Part shown: positions 1-10,773 of the stretch, one piece after another
Numbering within the stretch: position 1 is the first letter of the stretch
How the letters are laid out: the number at the start of each line of letters is the position of its first letter
Assembly (NCBI RefSeq): GCF_020166395.1
Contig: NZ_JAIQXU010000001.1
Coordinates: 372,001-436,000, forward strand
Source: Deinococcus betulae
GTDB lineage: Bacteria > Deinococcota > Deinococci > Deinococcales > Deinococcaceae
Length of the DNA stretch: 64,000 nucleotides
Direction of reading: 5' to 3'
Notes under the pieces: model-generated
What the model saw: only the letters and a program-made list of their open reading frames with translations
The model's database searches: none
Told to the model about the DNA's origin: nothing
Made by a program: the position numbers and the translations under genes

Positions 1-648
1 TGGGGAGGGCTGAGCCATGACCTGCCCACCTGTTCCTCCCCTCTCTGCGCGGCCCACTGGACCAGATTGCGGCCGAGTGTCTGTGCGCGGCGGCGGCTCG
101 GAGGTGACGGTGTCGAGCTGAACAGCTGACCACACAGGCGGCGCTGGAGGAAGCAACGCGGCCAACAGGACTAGACCGAGTAACCCGGCCCCCAGCAGAC
201 TCCACCAGCCAGGGGGGGCCGAAGAGGTCAGGTCTGCCGCTTTCTGGTCTTGCCGCGCCAGGGCGCCGCCAAAAAGAGCCACCAGCACGAGGGGCTGAGG
301 AAACAGCGCCCCTATGAGCAGAGGGGCCAGCAAGCCGCGCCGCTGGCCTTCTTCCAGCGTATTGATGCCCCAAGTCAGGACGAAACCCAGGACACTCAGC
401 AGCAAGTACTGTGCGCCCAGCGTCAGCAGGTCACTTGGCTGACCTTGGCTTAAGGCGCTGGGCAGCGCGGTCAGGAGGTTCAGACCCAGAATGAGCTGGG
501 TAATCAGCACCCGGCCCTGCGCCCACACCGGCCAGCGCACGCCAGCCGCCAGCAGCGCACACAGCGCCGCAGTGGTCCACAGCGGCAGCGCGCCGGCCAG
601 GCACAGGGGCAGCAGGGCCACGCCGTACCGCAGCCACCGCCCAGCCAT
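1..648 (-). CDS. Hydrophobic multi-pass membrane protein, partial (C-terminus lies beyond the left edge)
   Basis: An open frame runs from ATG at 648 to the left edge (216 codons, no stop). The translation begins MAGRWLRYGV and has hydrophobic stretches near residues 7-36, 46-62, 72-95, 104-130 and 148-167, so about five membrane segments, followed by a Pro/Thr/Arg-rich tail. Two in-frame GTG codons at 672 and 675 are alternative starts. It lies downstream of rpoD on the same strand, but the rpoD terminator separates them. I do not recognise a family; only the topology can be inferred. Confidence 0.6.
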   Translation of the reverse strand, partial: MAGRWLRYGVALLPLCLAGALPLWTTAALCALLAAGVRWPVWAQGRVLITQLILGLNLLTALPSALSQGQPSDLLTLGAQYLLLSVLGFVLTWGINTLEEGQRRGLLAPLLIGALFPQPLVLVALFGGALARQDQKAADLTSSAPPGWWSLLGAGLLGLVLLAALLPPAPPVWSAVQLDTVTSEPPPRTDTRPQSGPVGRAERGGTGGQVMAQPSP

Positions 649-754
649 AGGCCGCGTAGGCGCGGCGGTCACCACAGGCGTCCAGAGTCAGCACCAATCA
701 TGTCTGACGGAGGATACGCGCTCGGCGGCGCCTTGGTTTCCACACTTGCCGCCC

Positions 755-793
755 AAAAGCGCCGCCCCGACACCAGTGCAGGTGCGGGGCGGC
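755..793 (-). terminator. Rho-independent terminator of rpoD
   Basis: On the minus strand, just after the rpoD stop, GGTGCGGGGCGGC and its near-perfect complement (one bulged base) at 761-774 and 781-793 flank a 6-nt loop and are followed by GCTTTTGGG. A strong GC stem with a T run fits an intrinsic terminator. Confidence 0.8.
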
Positions 794-807
794 AGAGGAG
801 CTGAGGC

Positions 808-2451
<1,644 letters not shown>

Positions 2452-2805
2452 GCGGCCTCCTGTGGGGGTGCGTCTTGGGGCGAGGACATGCGGGCGGCGC
2501 GTGGGCAGGCACCCGGCGTCAGAACGGGTCAGTCTAGCAAACAGCGGCGCAGAGCGGGGGCAGCGAAGAAGCGGCGCGGAGCACAGTCACCGGGAGGCCA
2601 GGCCAGTCAGGGTGGTCATCAGGTCTCCTCTAGCAGAGACGAGCCGCACGCGGCGCAGCTGGTGCGGCCCGAACAACCTGGAACGCCCTGGGCAAGATGT
2701 CAGGCTAGGCGGCAACATTCGGAGCAGAGACAAGAGAGGCGGCGCAACACCAGAGCCGGGGCCAACAGGAAGATTACGAGGGAACCGGTCTACAGGTTCC
2801 CACAC
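2452..2805 (-). promoter_or_regulatory. rpoD upstream region (non-coding)
   Basis: This 354-base gap between the upstream methyltransferase gene and rpoD must hold the rpoD promoter. On the minus strand I see the rpoD ribosome site and one TAGACT hexamer (near 2531-2536) as a possible -10, with no convincing -35. No gene-like frame was found. Confidence 0.35.
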
Positions 2806-4023
2806 TCAGGCCGGGCGTGTGACGCTCAGAATCTTAAAGCCGCCTTCACGCCGCCGCTCACTGACTGCGCCGATAGCCGCCAGGTCGCGCTCGTAGGGCA
2901 GCGGCTCGTTGGCCACCAGATACAGGGTGCCGCCGGGGCGCAGGCGGCGGGCGGCGGCGGCCATGAATTCCCGCGCCACATCCAGCACTACGCCGCGCCC
3001 CACGTGAAAGGGCGGGTTGGTCAGGATGAGGTCGAAGGTGCGCTCTCCCAGGTCGGCGTCCACATCCGAATGAATGACCTCGCCGCTTAGGCCACTGGCA
3101 TGCAGGGTGGCCTGGGCGCTGCGCACGCTGGCCAGGTCACCGTCCACCAGCACGGCCCGCGCGCTGCGCCGGGCGGCCCAGGCGCCGATCAGGCCGGTGC
3201 CGCAGCCCAGGTCCAGCAGGTCGCGGCCCTCCACTTCCAAGTCAGCCAGGGTGTCCAGCAGCAGGGCGGTGGCCTTGTCGGGCCGGGCGGCACTGAAGAC
3301 GCCGGGGCCGCCCACCACCGTGACGCCGTAGGCCTCGTAGCCCTCGGGGGCGGGCAGTGGGGGCGTAGGGCCGGGGCGGCGCACCAGCCTCGCCACCCGC
3401 ATCCCGCCGTCGCGGGCCACGGTCTCGCCGGCCCCGAAGGCCGCGCCGGCCTGACGGACGTAACGGTCAAAGCCCTTGTCACGGTCGCCGGCCAGGTACA
3501 GGGTGCCGCCGGGCGGCGTGCAGGCGTGCGCCCAGGCCACCTGCGCGGCGGCGTAGGCGTTGCCCCGGTCCCCGGCCAGCACCAGAGCCACTGTGCGGGC
3601 ACGTTCGGGCCAGCGCCCGGTGAGGGGGTCGCCGGGCACGGCGGGTTCCGGGTCCAGGCCAGCGGCCCGCAGCGCGCGCAGGGCGGCGGCGCTGCCCTCC
3701 ACGGCGCGCAGGGTCACGCCGGGCAAGCTGGCCAGCAGCCCGCTCATGGCACTCAGGTCGAGCACCTCGCCGCTCACGCGGTCTTTTTTCATGGTCTGGG
3801 CCAGCAGCGCCTGGGCGTCATCAATGCCGGGAAAGCCGCGCACGCCGCTTTTGGTCAGGGGCGCGGCCAAACCCTCCAGGCGGGGCGGCAGGAGGGCGGG
3901 CCGCACCTCGGCGTAGGGATGGTCGGAGGACACCGGGCGGGCGGAGGGCCGGCCAGGAGCGTCGGGTTTCTGAAAGCGAATTTTCTGCCGGGGCCTGCGA
4001 GTCACGGGTACAGAGTGGCACAT
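2806..4023 (-). CDS. RsmC-like class I SAM methyltransferase (16S rRNA G1207 type)
   Basis: This 405-aa protein has the two-domain layout of RsmC/RlmG enzymes: a degenerate N-terminal methyltransferase-like half and a C-terminal catalytic half. The catalytic half has motif I (LDLGCGTGLIGAWAARR, about residues 270-286) and the motif IV signature ILTNPPFHVG typical of guanine-N2 methyltransferases. The family methylates G1207 of 16S rRNA; the exact target here is inferred. ATG at 4023 gives an Arg/Pro-rich N-terminus of about 35 residues, so the true start may be further in. No leaderless -10 or clear ribosome site was seen. Confidence 0.8.
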   Translation of the reverse strand: MCHSVPVTRRPRQKIRFQKPDAPGRPSARPVSSDHPYAEVRPALLPPRLEGLAAPLTKSGVRGFPGIDDAQALLAQTMKKDRVSGEVLDLSAMSGLLASLPGVTLRAVEGSAAALRALRAAGLDPEPAVPGDPLTGRWPERARTVALVLAGDRGNAYAAAQVAWAHACTPPGGTLYLAGDRDKGFDRYVRQAGAAFGAGETVARDGGMRVARLVRRPGPTPPLPAPEGYEAYGVTVVGGPGVFSAARPDKATALLLDTLADLEVEGRDLLDLGCGTGLIGAWAARRSARAVLVDGDLASVRSAQATLHASGLSGEVIHSDVDADLGERTFDLILTNPPFHVGRGVVLDVAREFMAAAARRLRPGGTLYLVANEPLPYERDLAAIGAVSERRREGGFKILSVTRPA

Positions 4024-4211
4024 GCGGGCAGAGGGAGCGGCGGGGCCGTGAGACCAGGAGGACAGCCCGCCCCTCTAGTTCACAGAGGCCGCCGCCTGAG
4101 ACGGCGACTCGCTCGGCCGCGCACCTCCGGCGAGACCTCTCAATTCAATGTCACCCTCAAGCGCAGTGAAAACTGCTCGGGGCGGCCCCTTCTGCTAGCG
4201 TGCCGGGCAGC

Positions 4212-4859
4212 ATGACCCTTCCTTCTGTCACGCCCGACTGGGCGTATGAACGCGAACACTGGCGGCGCGGCTATTTTCGTGTGGCTGGCGTGGATGAGGC
4301 CGGACGCGGCGCCTGGGCCGGCCCGGTGACCGTGGCGGCCGTCATCCTGCCGGGCCTGGCCATGGATTATCCCTTCCGCGACAGCAAGCAGCTGACCCCG
4401 GCAGTGCGCGAAACCCTGGCCGTGCAGGTGCGCGAGGTGGCGCTCAGCTGGGCCGTCGAACACGCCTGGCCCGAGGAAATTGACCGCCTGAATATCCTGG
4501 GCGCCACCCACGCGGCCGCCCTGCGGGCGCTGGCGCGCCTGAACCCGCCCCCGCAGGCGCTGGTCACCGACTACCTGAAACTGCGCGCGGGCCTGCCCAT
4601 CAGCGCGCCCCCCAGAGCCGACGCCCTGAGTTACTCGGTGGCAGCCGCCAGTCTGCTGGCCAAAACAGAGCGCGACCGCCTGATGCTGGAACTGGACGGA
4701 CAATACCCCAGCTACGGCTTTGCGGGACATAAAGGCTACGGCGCCCCCGCCCACCGCGCGGCCTTGCAGGCGCTGGGGGTTAGCCCGGTGCACCGCCGCT
4801 CGTTTGCCCCTGTCCGGGCGCTGCTGAGCCGCCCCGAGCCTCTGTTTGACCCACAATGA
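4212..4859 (+). CDS. rnhB: Ribonuclease HII
   Basis: It cleaves the RNA strand of RNA-DNA hybrids and removes ribonucleotides from DNA. The signature VDEAGRGAWAGPV (about residues 27-39) carries the DE metal ligands, DSKQL follows at the usual spacing, and VTDYLKL supplies a later catalytic Asp. Length (215 aa) is normal. I prefer ATG 4212 over GTG 4200: an extended -10 TGCTAGCGT (4193-4201) lies just upstream, so the message would have almost no leader. The MOSC gene starts 5 bp after the stop. Confidence 0.93.
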   Translation: MTLPSVTPDWAYEREHWRRGYFRVAGVDEAGRGAWAGPVTVAAVILPGLAMDYPFRDSKQLTPAVRETLAVQVREVALSWAVEHAWPEEIDRLNILGATHAAALRALARLNPPPQALVTDYLKLRAGLPISAPPRADALSYSVAAASLLAKTERDRLMLELDGQYPSYGFAGHKGYGAPAHRAALQALGVSPVHRRSFAPVRALLSRPEPLFDPQ

Positions 4860-4863
4860 GGCC

Positions 4864-5403
4864 ATGACGGCAACGGTTCTGTGTGTGGCCCGTGACAGTA
4901 CCCACCGCTTTAGCAAGGTGCCGCGCCCGGCTATTACGCTGCTGGCCAGGCTGGGCGTGGCCGGGGACGCCCACGCGGGCCGCACCGTTCAGCACCGCTC
5001 CCGCGTGCGGGCTGACCCCACGCAGCCCAACCTGCGCCAGATTCACCTGATTCACGCCGAGCTGCTGGATGACCTCGCCCTGCGAGGCTTCGCCGTGCGC
5101 CCCGCCGACCTGGGCGAAAATGTGACCACACGCGGCGTGGACCTGCTGGCCCTCCCACGCGGCACCCGGTTGAGGCTGGGTGAGGCGGTGGTTGAGGTCA
5201 CCGGACTGCGCAACCCGTGCGCGCAGATTGAGGCGTTTCAGCCAGGGCTCTTGAAAGAACTCGTGGGGCAGGACGAGGCAGGGCAGCCGGTCTTCCGAGC
5301 CGGTGTCATGGGTGTGGTACTGGTGGGCGGCGACGTGCAGCCCGGTGACCCCATTGAGATCACCCTGCCTCCGCAGCCGCACGAACGGCTGCAACGGGTG
5401 TAG
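4864..5403 (+). CDS. MOSC domain protein
   Basis: This 179-aa protein resembles bacterial MOSC-domain proteins (YiiM type). They are related to the C-terminal domain of molybdenum-cofactor sulfurase and are proposed to bind sulfur on a conserved Cys. Visible family features are GDAHAGRTVQHRSRVRADP, the central LGENVTTRGVDLLALPRGTR and the Cys in TGLRNPCAQIEAFQPGLL. It starts 5 bp after rnhB and probably shares its transcript; an upstream in-frame ATG at 4846 would overlap rnhB. The substrate is unknown. Confidence 0.85.
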   Translation: MTATVLCVARDSTHRFSKVPRPAITLLARLGVAGDAHAGRTVQHRSRVRADPTQPNLRQIHLIHAELLDDLALRGFAVRPADLGENVTTRGVDLLALPRGTRLRLGEAVVEVTGLRNPCAQIEAFQPGLLKELVGQDEAGQPVFRAGVMGVVLVGGDVQPGDPIEITLPPQPHERLQRV

Positions 5404-5654
5404 AGGGAACCTCTCAACGGCGGCACTTGGGGCAACTGGCGCCACTTGCCGCCGCGCCGGGTGGCGTTCAGGTACCCGGAGAGGGCCGGCAGGCGGGTCC
5501 AGACCCTGCTCCTGCTGACTCTCTGGCGCCGCATGCCCAGTTCGTGCGGCCTGAAGCACTTGGAGGCGGTGGAATCAGAGAGTGCCTCAGTGAGCAGTCG
5601 TGAAGGAGACTGGTAGGCTTTCTCCCCGACACCCCTCACCGCAGGCCCCTGTGG

Positions 5655-6479
5655 TTAACCGCTCCAGGCTTGGTCCTCAGCCGGGCGGCGTTCAATGCCC
5701 AGTTGCGTTTCGGTGGGCCGGAACCCCACCCGCTCGTACAGGGCCTGGGCGTGGTAGCCAGGGTCAGCCACAATCACCAGGGTGCGTGTGCCCAGGGTCT
5801 GGCGCGCCCACTCGGCGGCCGTATGAACCAGGGTGCCGGCCAGGCCACGCGAACGCGCCTCAGGGTGGGTCTCGACACTCTGGTAACGCGCCACGCCCTG
5901 CCCCGCGTCAAAGATGCCCAGGCCGCTCAGCATGGTGCCGTCAGCCTCAAAAGCGCCAAACACCGCGCCCTGACCGGCCGCCTGCATGGCGCGGTAGGAC
6001 GCCAGTTTGCGCCGCGCAAATTCACAGTAAGCCTCAGAGTCCAGCGGTTCTGGGCTGGCTGCATTGACGGCCAGACGCAGCGCCAGGGCCGCGTCCCAGT
6101 CGGCCGCGCTGCCCAGTGGCCGCCGCTCGGCGTCACGGTTCAGGCGGGTGGGCGGCACTGTGCGGGTGGTGGTGAGCACGGTGTCCTCGTGAACGCCGTA
6201 CCCAGCGGCGCGAAACTCATCGGCCGCGCCCTCGTCGCCGCCTGGGGTGTCTACCCCGAAGGTGCGGTGGGTGGTTCCCGGATGGGCCGCCACAAAGGCC
6301 TCTTCCCAGCGTGTCAGGTCGCCAGGCTGCGGCGGCGCCGGCATCAGCAGAAAGTTCCCCCACCAGAAGGTCGGATTATGCGGCGAGCGAATGACAGTGG
6401 CGGCCGGGCCGCGCTCAATCTGGGCGCCCTCAAGGCGGCGCAGGGACAGGTCGGTAAAATACGCCAGAGACGTGGGCAT
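5655..6479 (-). CDS. GNAT-family N-acetyltransferase
   Basis: The 274-aa product has a C-terminal GNAT fold: ETHPEARSRGLAGTLVHTAA (about residues 205-225) matches the acetyl-CoA-binding motif A (R/Q-x-x-G-x-G/A), and YHAQALYERVGFRPTETQLG is the family's closing motif. The N-terminal half is only weakly GNAT-like. On the minus strand TAGCCT lies 6 nt before the ATG with no ribosome site, so the message is predicted to be leaderless. The acetyl acceptor cannot be inferred. Confidence 0.82.
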   Translation of the reverse strand: MPTSLAYFTDLSLRRLEGAQIERGPAATVIRSPHNPTFWWGNFLLMPAPPQPGDLTRWEEAFVAAHPGTTHRTFGVDTPGGDEGAADEFRAAGYGVHEDTVLTTTRTVPPTRLNRDAERRPLGSAADWDAALALRLAVNAASPEPLDSEAYCEFARRKLASYRAMQAAGQGAVFGAFEADGTMLSGLGIFDAGQGVARYQSVETHPEARSRGLAGTLVHTAAEWARQTLGTRTLVIVADPGYHAQALYERVGFRPTETQLGIERRPAEDQAWSG

Positions 6480-6527
6480 GGCCGCAGGCTAAGGCAGCCC
6501 CGGCGCGCGCCGCATCCGCCGCCTGGC

Positions 6528-7211
6528 TCAGGGCGTGCCCGGCAAATACTGCCAGTCCACGCCACTGAGGGCCGCACTGGCGCTGAGGCTGACCGTCACG
6601 GCCGCCGAGGTCTGTTCGGTGCGGGTCACCAGGGTGTTCCAGCCGCGCGCCAGGGTTAGGGCCGCCTGCACGCGGCCTGGCACGGCCTGCCCACCAGACA
6701 GCGTCACGGTGCAGGTCCGGGCACCGCTCAAGGTGGCGGGGCGGTCGGCGTATAGAAACTGCCGCGTGGTCAGCACGACGTTGACCGGACTTGCCTGCAA
6801 CGTGACCGCCGAGGTCGCTGGGTTCAGGCGGCCAGCCACCTGGCCGCTGGCAAGAAAGCGGCCGGCCCGCAGCAGCAGCAGCCGGGCAGTGGGTGGACTC
6901 AGGATTGGGGCCCCACGGCACTGCGCGCCCTGCACCGCCGCCGGAAAAGCGGTCAGCTCTTCGGCCAGCGTTCCTACTTGCGGTGGGGGACTGGGCAGGG
7001 TCAGGGTGTAGGCGCCGCCGGCCTCCACTGCCCCCCGCACGATGTCGCGTTCGGCGCCGTCCAGCACCGCAGTCAGAATGACTTCCCCCCGAGCAGGCGG
7101 ATAAATCACAGTGCCGCCGCCCTGGGCGGGCGGGGCGTAGGCCGAGCAGGCGAACAGGCCCGCCGTCAGCACCGTCCGCAGGAACGCCAGGGCCAGCGCA
7201 TCAACTGACAT
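6528..7211 (-). CDS. Putative lipoprotein, function unknown
   Basis: The 227-aa product begins with a hydrophobic segment ending in a lipobox-like LFAC, so export and lipidation are likely. The mature part is Val/Thr/Ser/Leu-rich and looks like an all-beta secreted protein; I recognise no family. ATG 7211 is preferred over GTG 7229 because TAAGTT lies 8 nt before it in the leaderless arrangement. It may share a transcript with the acetyltransferase gene downstream. Confidence 0.65.
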   Translation of the reverse strand: MSVDALALAFLRTVLTAGLFACSAYAPPAQGGGTVIYPPARGEVILTAVLDGAERDIVRGAVEAGGAYTLTLPSPPPQVGTLAEELTAFPAAVQGAQCRGAPILSPPTARLLLLRAGRFLASGQVAGRLNPATSAVTLQASPVNVVLTTRQFLYADRPATLSGARTCTVTLSGGQAVPGRVQAALTLARGWNTLVTRTEQTSAAVTVSLSASAALSGVDWQYLPGTP

Positions 7212-7552
7212 ATGCCAGAAACTTAACACTCTGGACTAGGGGAAGGCCTTAACTGTGGGCAAAAGTGGAGAGACATGAAGTCTTGCGCTGCCCGAGCAAA
7301 GACATACACCTCTTCAAATAATCCAGATAAGCACACACCTCGCTGCCGTGGCCCAATAGTTATTCGGAAGCCACAAAGAAGCCATGTCTCAAGAGAGCCT
7401 TTGAATAGGCCGCTTGTTTGAGGCGCCGGATAGACCGACTCCCACTCACCGAGCCTTCGCCGCTCGCGTTGCTGGCTTAACCTAATCTCGGCGCAGCGGC
7501 CTATTCAATCTGATGCCCCTGGTCGCTTTCCACCGCGATAGACTGACGCTCT
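7212..7552. other. Intergenic stretch without a recognised feature
   Basis: This gap separates two divergent genes and is more AT-rich than the surroundings. The only sites I can support are the -10 hexamers of the flanking genes: TAAGTT (minus) and TAGACT at 7539-7544 (plus). No frame, hairpin or repeat stood out. Confidence 0.4.
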
Positions 7553-8278
7553 GTGTCCAATCCGCTGCCGACTCGCCATGAGCTGCTCCGCGCTCCCCAG
7601 TTTCCCAGGTCGCAGGCCTACGATCCGGCGTGGATTGTTCAGCACGAAATGGGTCCCCACGCCCTCTGGCTTACGGAATGGCTGTGTGAAGTCATGACCC
7701 TGCGGCCGGGCATGCGGGTGCTTGACTTGGCCTGCGGCCAGGCCCTAAGTTCCATCTTTCTTGCACGCGAATTTGGGGTTCAGGTGTGGGCAACCGACCT
7801 CTGGATCTCCGCCACCGACAATGCAGAGCGAATTCGGGGGGCGGCCCTTCAGGATCAGGTGTTTCCCATCCATGCGGACGCGCGCCACCTGCCGTTTGCC
7901 GACGAATTCTTTGATGCCATCCTCTGCATTGACGCGTTTGAATACTTCGGCACCGACGCCTCATTTCTGCCTTCCCTCATTCGGTATCTCAAACCAGGCC
8001 ATCAGGTCGGCATCGTCAATGCGGGGGTGCAAACGGAACTGGACGAGTTGCCCGGAGAGTGGCCACCTGATTTTGCCGCCTTCCATACGCCGGCCTGGTG
8101 GCGCCGCCACTGGACGATGTCACGCACGGTGCAGGTGGAAAGAGCAGAGCAGATGCCAGGGGGCCGAGCGCTGTGGATGCAGTGGAATGAGGCTGTGGGG
8201 TCGGAAAACAGCTATCTGACGACAGAGGCTGGAGCGCACCTGGGCTTTCACCGGGTGGTGGCCCGGCGCACAGGCTAG
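7553..8278 (+). CDS. Class I SAM-dependent methyltransferase
   Basis: A 241-aa methyltransferase of the type-11 kind. Motif I is VLDLACGQALSSIFLA (about residues 56-71), the acidic end of strand 2 is VWATDLW, and motif IV-like FDAILCIDAFEYFG precedes SLIRYLKPGHQVGIVN. The C-terminal half has a Trp-rich stretch (FAAFHTPAWWRRHW). The start is GTG, preceded at 8 nt by TAGACT, so the transcript is probably leaderless. The gene stands alone and the substrate is unknown. Confidence 0.8.
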   Translation: MSNPLPTRHELLRAPQFPRSQAYDPAWIVQHEMGPHALWLTEWLCEVMTLRPGMRVLDLACGQALSSIFLAREFGVQVWATDLWISATDNAERIRGAALQDQVFPIHADARHLPFADEFFDAILCIDAFEYFGTDASFLPSLIRYLKPGHQVGIVNAGVQTELDELPGEWPPDFAAFHTPAWWRRHWTMSRTVQVERAEQMPGGRALWMQWNEAVGSENSYLTTEAGAHLGFHRVVARRTG

Positions 8279-8513
8279 GGTGGCGCGCAGGTAGTGGGCA
8301 CCTACGGCTTGACGCTCTCGATCAATTCGAACGGCGAAGTCTCCCACTCGCCCTCTCCCGGCGACTGCAAGGCAACAGCGTCATGCTGAAGCCACTCGAA
8401 TTCTCCCAACACCTCTTGGCCGCTGGGTGCCGCGCTAGAGTCAACGGGGCAGTCCTCAGTCGGCGCGGCTGGTGGGCTACTCCCCTGTTTCTCGCGCGCC
8501 CACTGGAGCCGTT

Positions 8514-8948
8514 ATGCCCATTCGAATGATGACCCTTTTCTGCGCCGCCCTTCTGCTCCTGGGCATTTCGGCGGCTCCACCTGCGCCCCGCACCCTGAGT
8601 TTTACAGTGGGCGCTGCCGGACAGGACATTGCGGTGCAACCTGGAGACCTGCTGCGCTTTTCTCTTAGCGCGGCGGCCGGGACAGGCTATACCTGGCGGG
8701 CGCTGGAGGTGGACCCGGCCTTTCTGACCCTGGTGGAGAAACGCACATCCAGCGTGGTCCCCGCCCAAGGGGGCGTGCCCGTCGTTGGTGGGCCAGGGCC
8801 CCTCACGGTCTACACCTACCGGGTAACCGCGGCCCTCAAGCAGGGAACAACCGACCTCACTGTCCCCCTGTATTTCGCGCACCTCCCACCTGGCCGGGCC
8901 TTTACTGCCGATGTTCGACTGGTTCAGTTCAATCTCGTCGCGCGCTGA
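8514..8948 (+). CDS. Secreted chagasin-like (I42) cysteine-protease inhibitor
   Basis: ATG 8514 has GGAG at the right distance and opens a signal peptide (MPIRMMTLFCAALLLLG, cleavage near SAA). The mature part of about 120 aa is beta-rich and shows the chagasin loop signature as AAGTGYTWRALEV (NPTTGY-W region), followed by a Gly-rich loop (PVVGGPGP) and YFAHLPPGRAF at the third loop. Chagasin-family proteins block papain-like proteases with three loops. The role here is inferred as periplasmic or extracellular. A strong terminator follows. Confidence 0.72.
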   Translation: MPIRMMTLFCAALLLLGISAAPPAPRTLSFTVGAAGQDIAVQPGDLLRFSLSAAAGTGYTWRALEVDPAFLTLVEKRTSSVVPAQGGVPVVGGPGPLTVYTYRVTAALKQGTTDLTVPLYFAHLPPGRAFTADVRLVQFNLVAR

Positions 8949-9005
8949 CACCGCACAGATGAGACTGGTCACTGCGGCCTGTCTGATCTAGCAGCGTGAC
9001 AGACC

Positions 9006-9033
9006 AGCCCCAGGCCCTCGCCTGGGGCTTTCC
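9006..9033 (+). terminator. Rho-independent terminator of the chagasin-like gene
   Basis: A perfect 10-bp stem AGCCCCAGGC/GCCTGGGGCT with loop CCTC is followed by TTTCC. Between here and the M28 peptidase stop at 9311 I see no further feature. Confidence 0.85.
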
Positions 9034-9310
9034 TTCAGGGACGTAGGACCGCGTTCTAGCCTGGCCACGGTCACAGGGCCATCTGGAACGCAAGCCTTTC
9101 TCCGGGTACAGCTGAATGCGGCCAAGCAAAAGTGAGGCGTCCCGAGCGGGTCACGCCACACCCAGAAGGTGGTCAGCAGGGTTAGAAGAAGCTATCCCTC
9201 GGTTCATGCCATCCGATGTTGAGTTGCCCAGGCCACAGGCTTAGGGTGAGTGCCCACACCGCAGAGTTGAGCCGCAATCAAGAGCAGCTCAGCTCCGCAG
9301 TCCCTGGCCG

Positions 9311-10648
9311 CTACCGGCAGTTTCGGCCTGTAATGCCACAGGGTTCGCGCATGGTAAACGGCGCTTCTAGCGCGGCGTCGGCCAGACGCTTGGCCAGGTC
9401 TGCGGCCCCCTCTACCAGCACGGGGTCCAGGATCCGGTCGCGCGGGGAGTGGTAAGCAGGGTCTTCGCCCCGGTGCAAAAACAGGGTGCGAATCCTCAGG
9501 ACCTTGAACGCGGCGTGGTCACTGCGGCCAGTGAGATTGAGGCTGCGGCCAAAGGTCTCGCGGGTGCTGACCGGCTCGTCCTCAAACAGGCGCACGTCTG
9601 GCTGCACCCGGCGCACCAGCGCCCGCAGGTCCTCGTGGGCGGCGACCCCCAGCGGCTGGGCCGCCACCCCCACCATGTCCAGATTCAGCACCGCGCGCGT
9701 GTGGCGCAGAGACGGACTGTACTGCTGCGCAAACAGGCGGCTGCCGTTAATGCCTGTTTCCTCATCGTCAAACAGCACAAACCAGGCGCGCTCGGCCAGG
9801 GGGGTGCCGGCCGCCTGCCGGGCCAGATGCAGCACGGCCAGCACGCCGCTGGCGTTGTCGTTGGCGCCAGGGCTCCCCGGCACGCTGTCCAGGTGCGCGC
9901 CGAACAGCACGTCCGGCGTGGAATCCACCCGCGCGGCCAGCAGGTTGGACGCCGTGACGGTGCGCGTCCTCGTGCGGGTGGTAAACATCACGGTCTGCCC
10001 GACCTGCCGCAGCAGCGCGGCGCCGTCCTGGGCCGGCAGTTCCAGCAGCGGCAGCGTGGTGCCGTCCACCCGGCTGGGCTTGGGCGGCTGCGCGCAGTCA
10101 TTGACAATCGCCAGGCCCAGGCCGCCCGCGTCCACTACAGCGTCGGCCAGCGCCGCCCAGCGCCCGGCCGGGCAGGTGGTCACGGCCAGCTGGCCCAGCA
10201 GCTGCAGGCGCTCCAGGGTGGCTGTGGTGGCGTCCGGCGGAATCCGCACCAACCGGGCCTCCTGCTCGCCGCCCTGCGCGCCCCAAAGCGTGTGGCCGCG
10301 CAGGACCTGCCCGCCCACACGCACCTCGGCGCCCAGGCCTTCTAACACCGTGACCTCAAAGGGCTGCCGGGTCACGCGGTAGCCCAGGGCGGTCAGGTGC
10401 GCCGCCGCCCACTCCAGCGTGCGGGCATGGCCCGGCGTGCTTGGCGCGCGCGGCCCAAAGGTGCGCAGCGCCGCCCAGTCGCCGGCCACAGTGCCCTGCT
10501 GCGCGGCAGCTTGTAGCGGCGGATTAACCGGCCGCGTGAGCCAGCGGTAGCCCCACCAACCCAGCGCCAGCAGCACCAGCGCGGGCAGCAGGATTTTCCA
10601 GGGGGCAATCGCTGGCCGCGTGGGCAGCGCGCGGGTGCGGGGGAACAT
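9311..10648 (-). CDS. Membrane-anchored M28-family (zinc) aminopeptidase
   Basis: The 445-aa product has one N-terminal membrane segment (LLPALVLLALGWWGYRWL, about residues 20-38), an M28 catalytic domain and an inserted PA-like region. The two-zinc signatures are in order: GAHLDSVPGSPGANDNASG (His-Asp and Asp ligands), FDDEETGINGS (general-base Glu pair), LNLDMVG (Asp) and SDHAAF plus a final His. The active site should face the outside. ATG 10648 is chosen because TATGCT lies 6 nt upstream and because the longer frame to 10792 would translate a repeat copy. Peptide specificity is not predictable. Confidence 0.88.
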   Translation of the reverse strand: MFPRTRALPTRPAIAPWKILLPALVLLALGWWGYRWLTRPVNPPLQAAAQQGTVAGDWAALRTFGPRAPSTPGHARTLEWAAAHLTALGYRVTRQPFEVTVLEGLGAEVRVGGQVLRGHTLWGAQGGEQEARLVRIPPDATTATLERLQLLGQLAVTTCPAGRWAALADAVVDAGGLGLAIVNDCAQPPKPSRVDGTTLPLLELPAQDGAALLRQVGQTVMFTTRTRTRTVTASNLLAARVDSTPDVLFGAHLDSVPGSPGANDNASGVLAVLHLARQAAGTPLAERAWFVLFDDEETGINGSRLFAQQYSPSLRHTRAVLNLDMVGVAAQPLGVAAHEDLRALVRRVQPDVRLFEDEPVSTRETFGRSLNLTGRSDHAAFKVLRIRTLFLHRGEDPAYHSPRDRILDPVLVEGAADLAKRLADAALEAPFTMREPCGITGRNCR

Positions 10649-10717
10649 AGAGGCAGCATAAGGGGGCGGGACACGGCACGTGAGCGCATTTGACAAGAGA
10701 ATCCAGAGCAGCCACCA

Positions 10718-10773
10718 GCCTTCGCCCTTCTTCTCAGGCAAACGACGTGAGTGTCTGTGACAGACAGCGGCGC
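10718..10773 (-). repeat. Copy of hairpin repeat family 2
   Basis: On the minus strand this reads GCCGCTGTCTGTCACAGACA and continues to GTCGTTTGCCTGAGAA, matching copies at 42463-42549, 47930-47992 and 60884-60978. The rest of the 10774-11037 gap before lepA shows nothing I can support. Confidence 0.55.

Noticed and set aside
5417..5453. CGGCGGCA/TGCCGCCG inverted repeat after the MOSC gene
   Set aside because: Long loop and no T run; too weak to call a terminator in GC-rich DNA.
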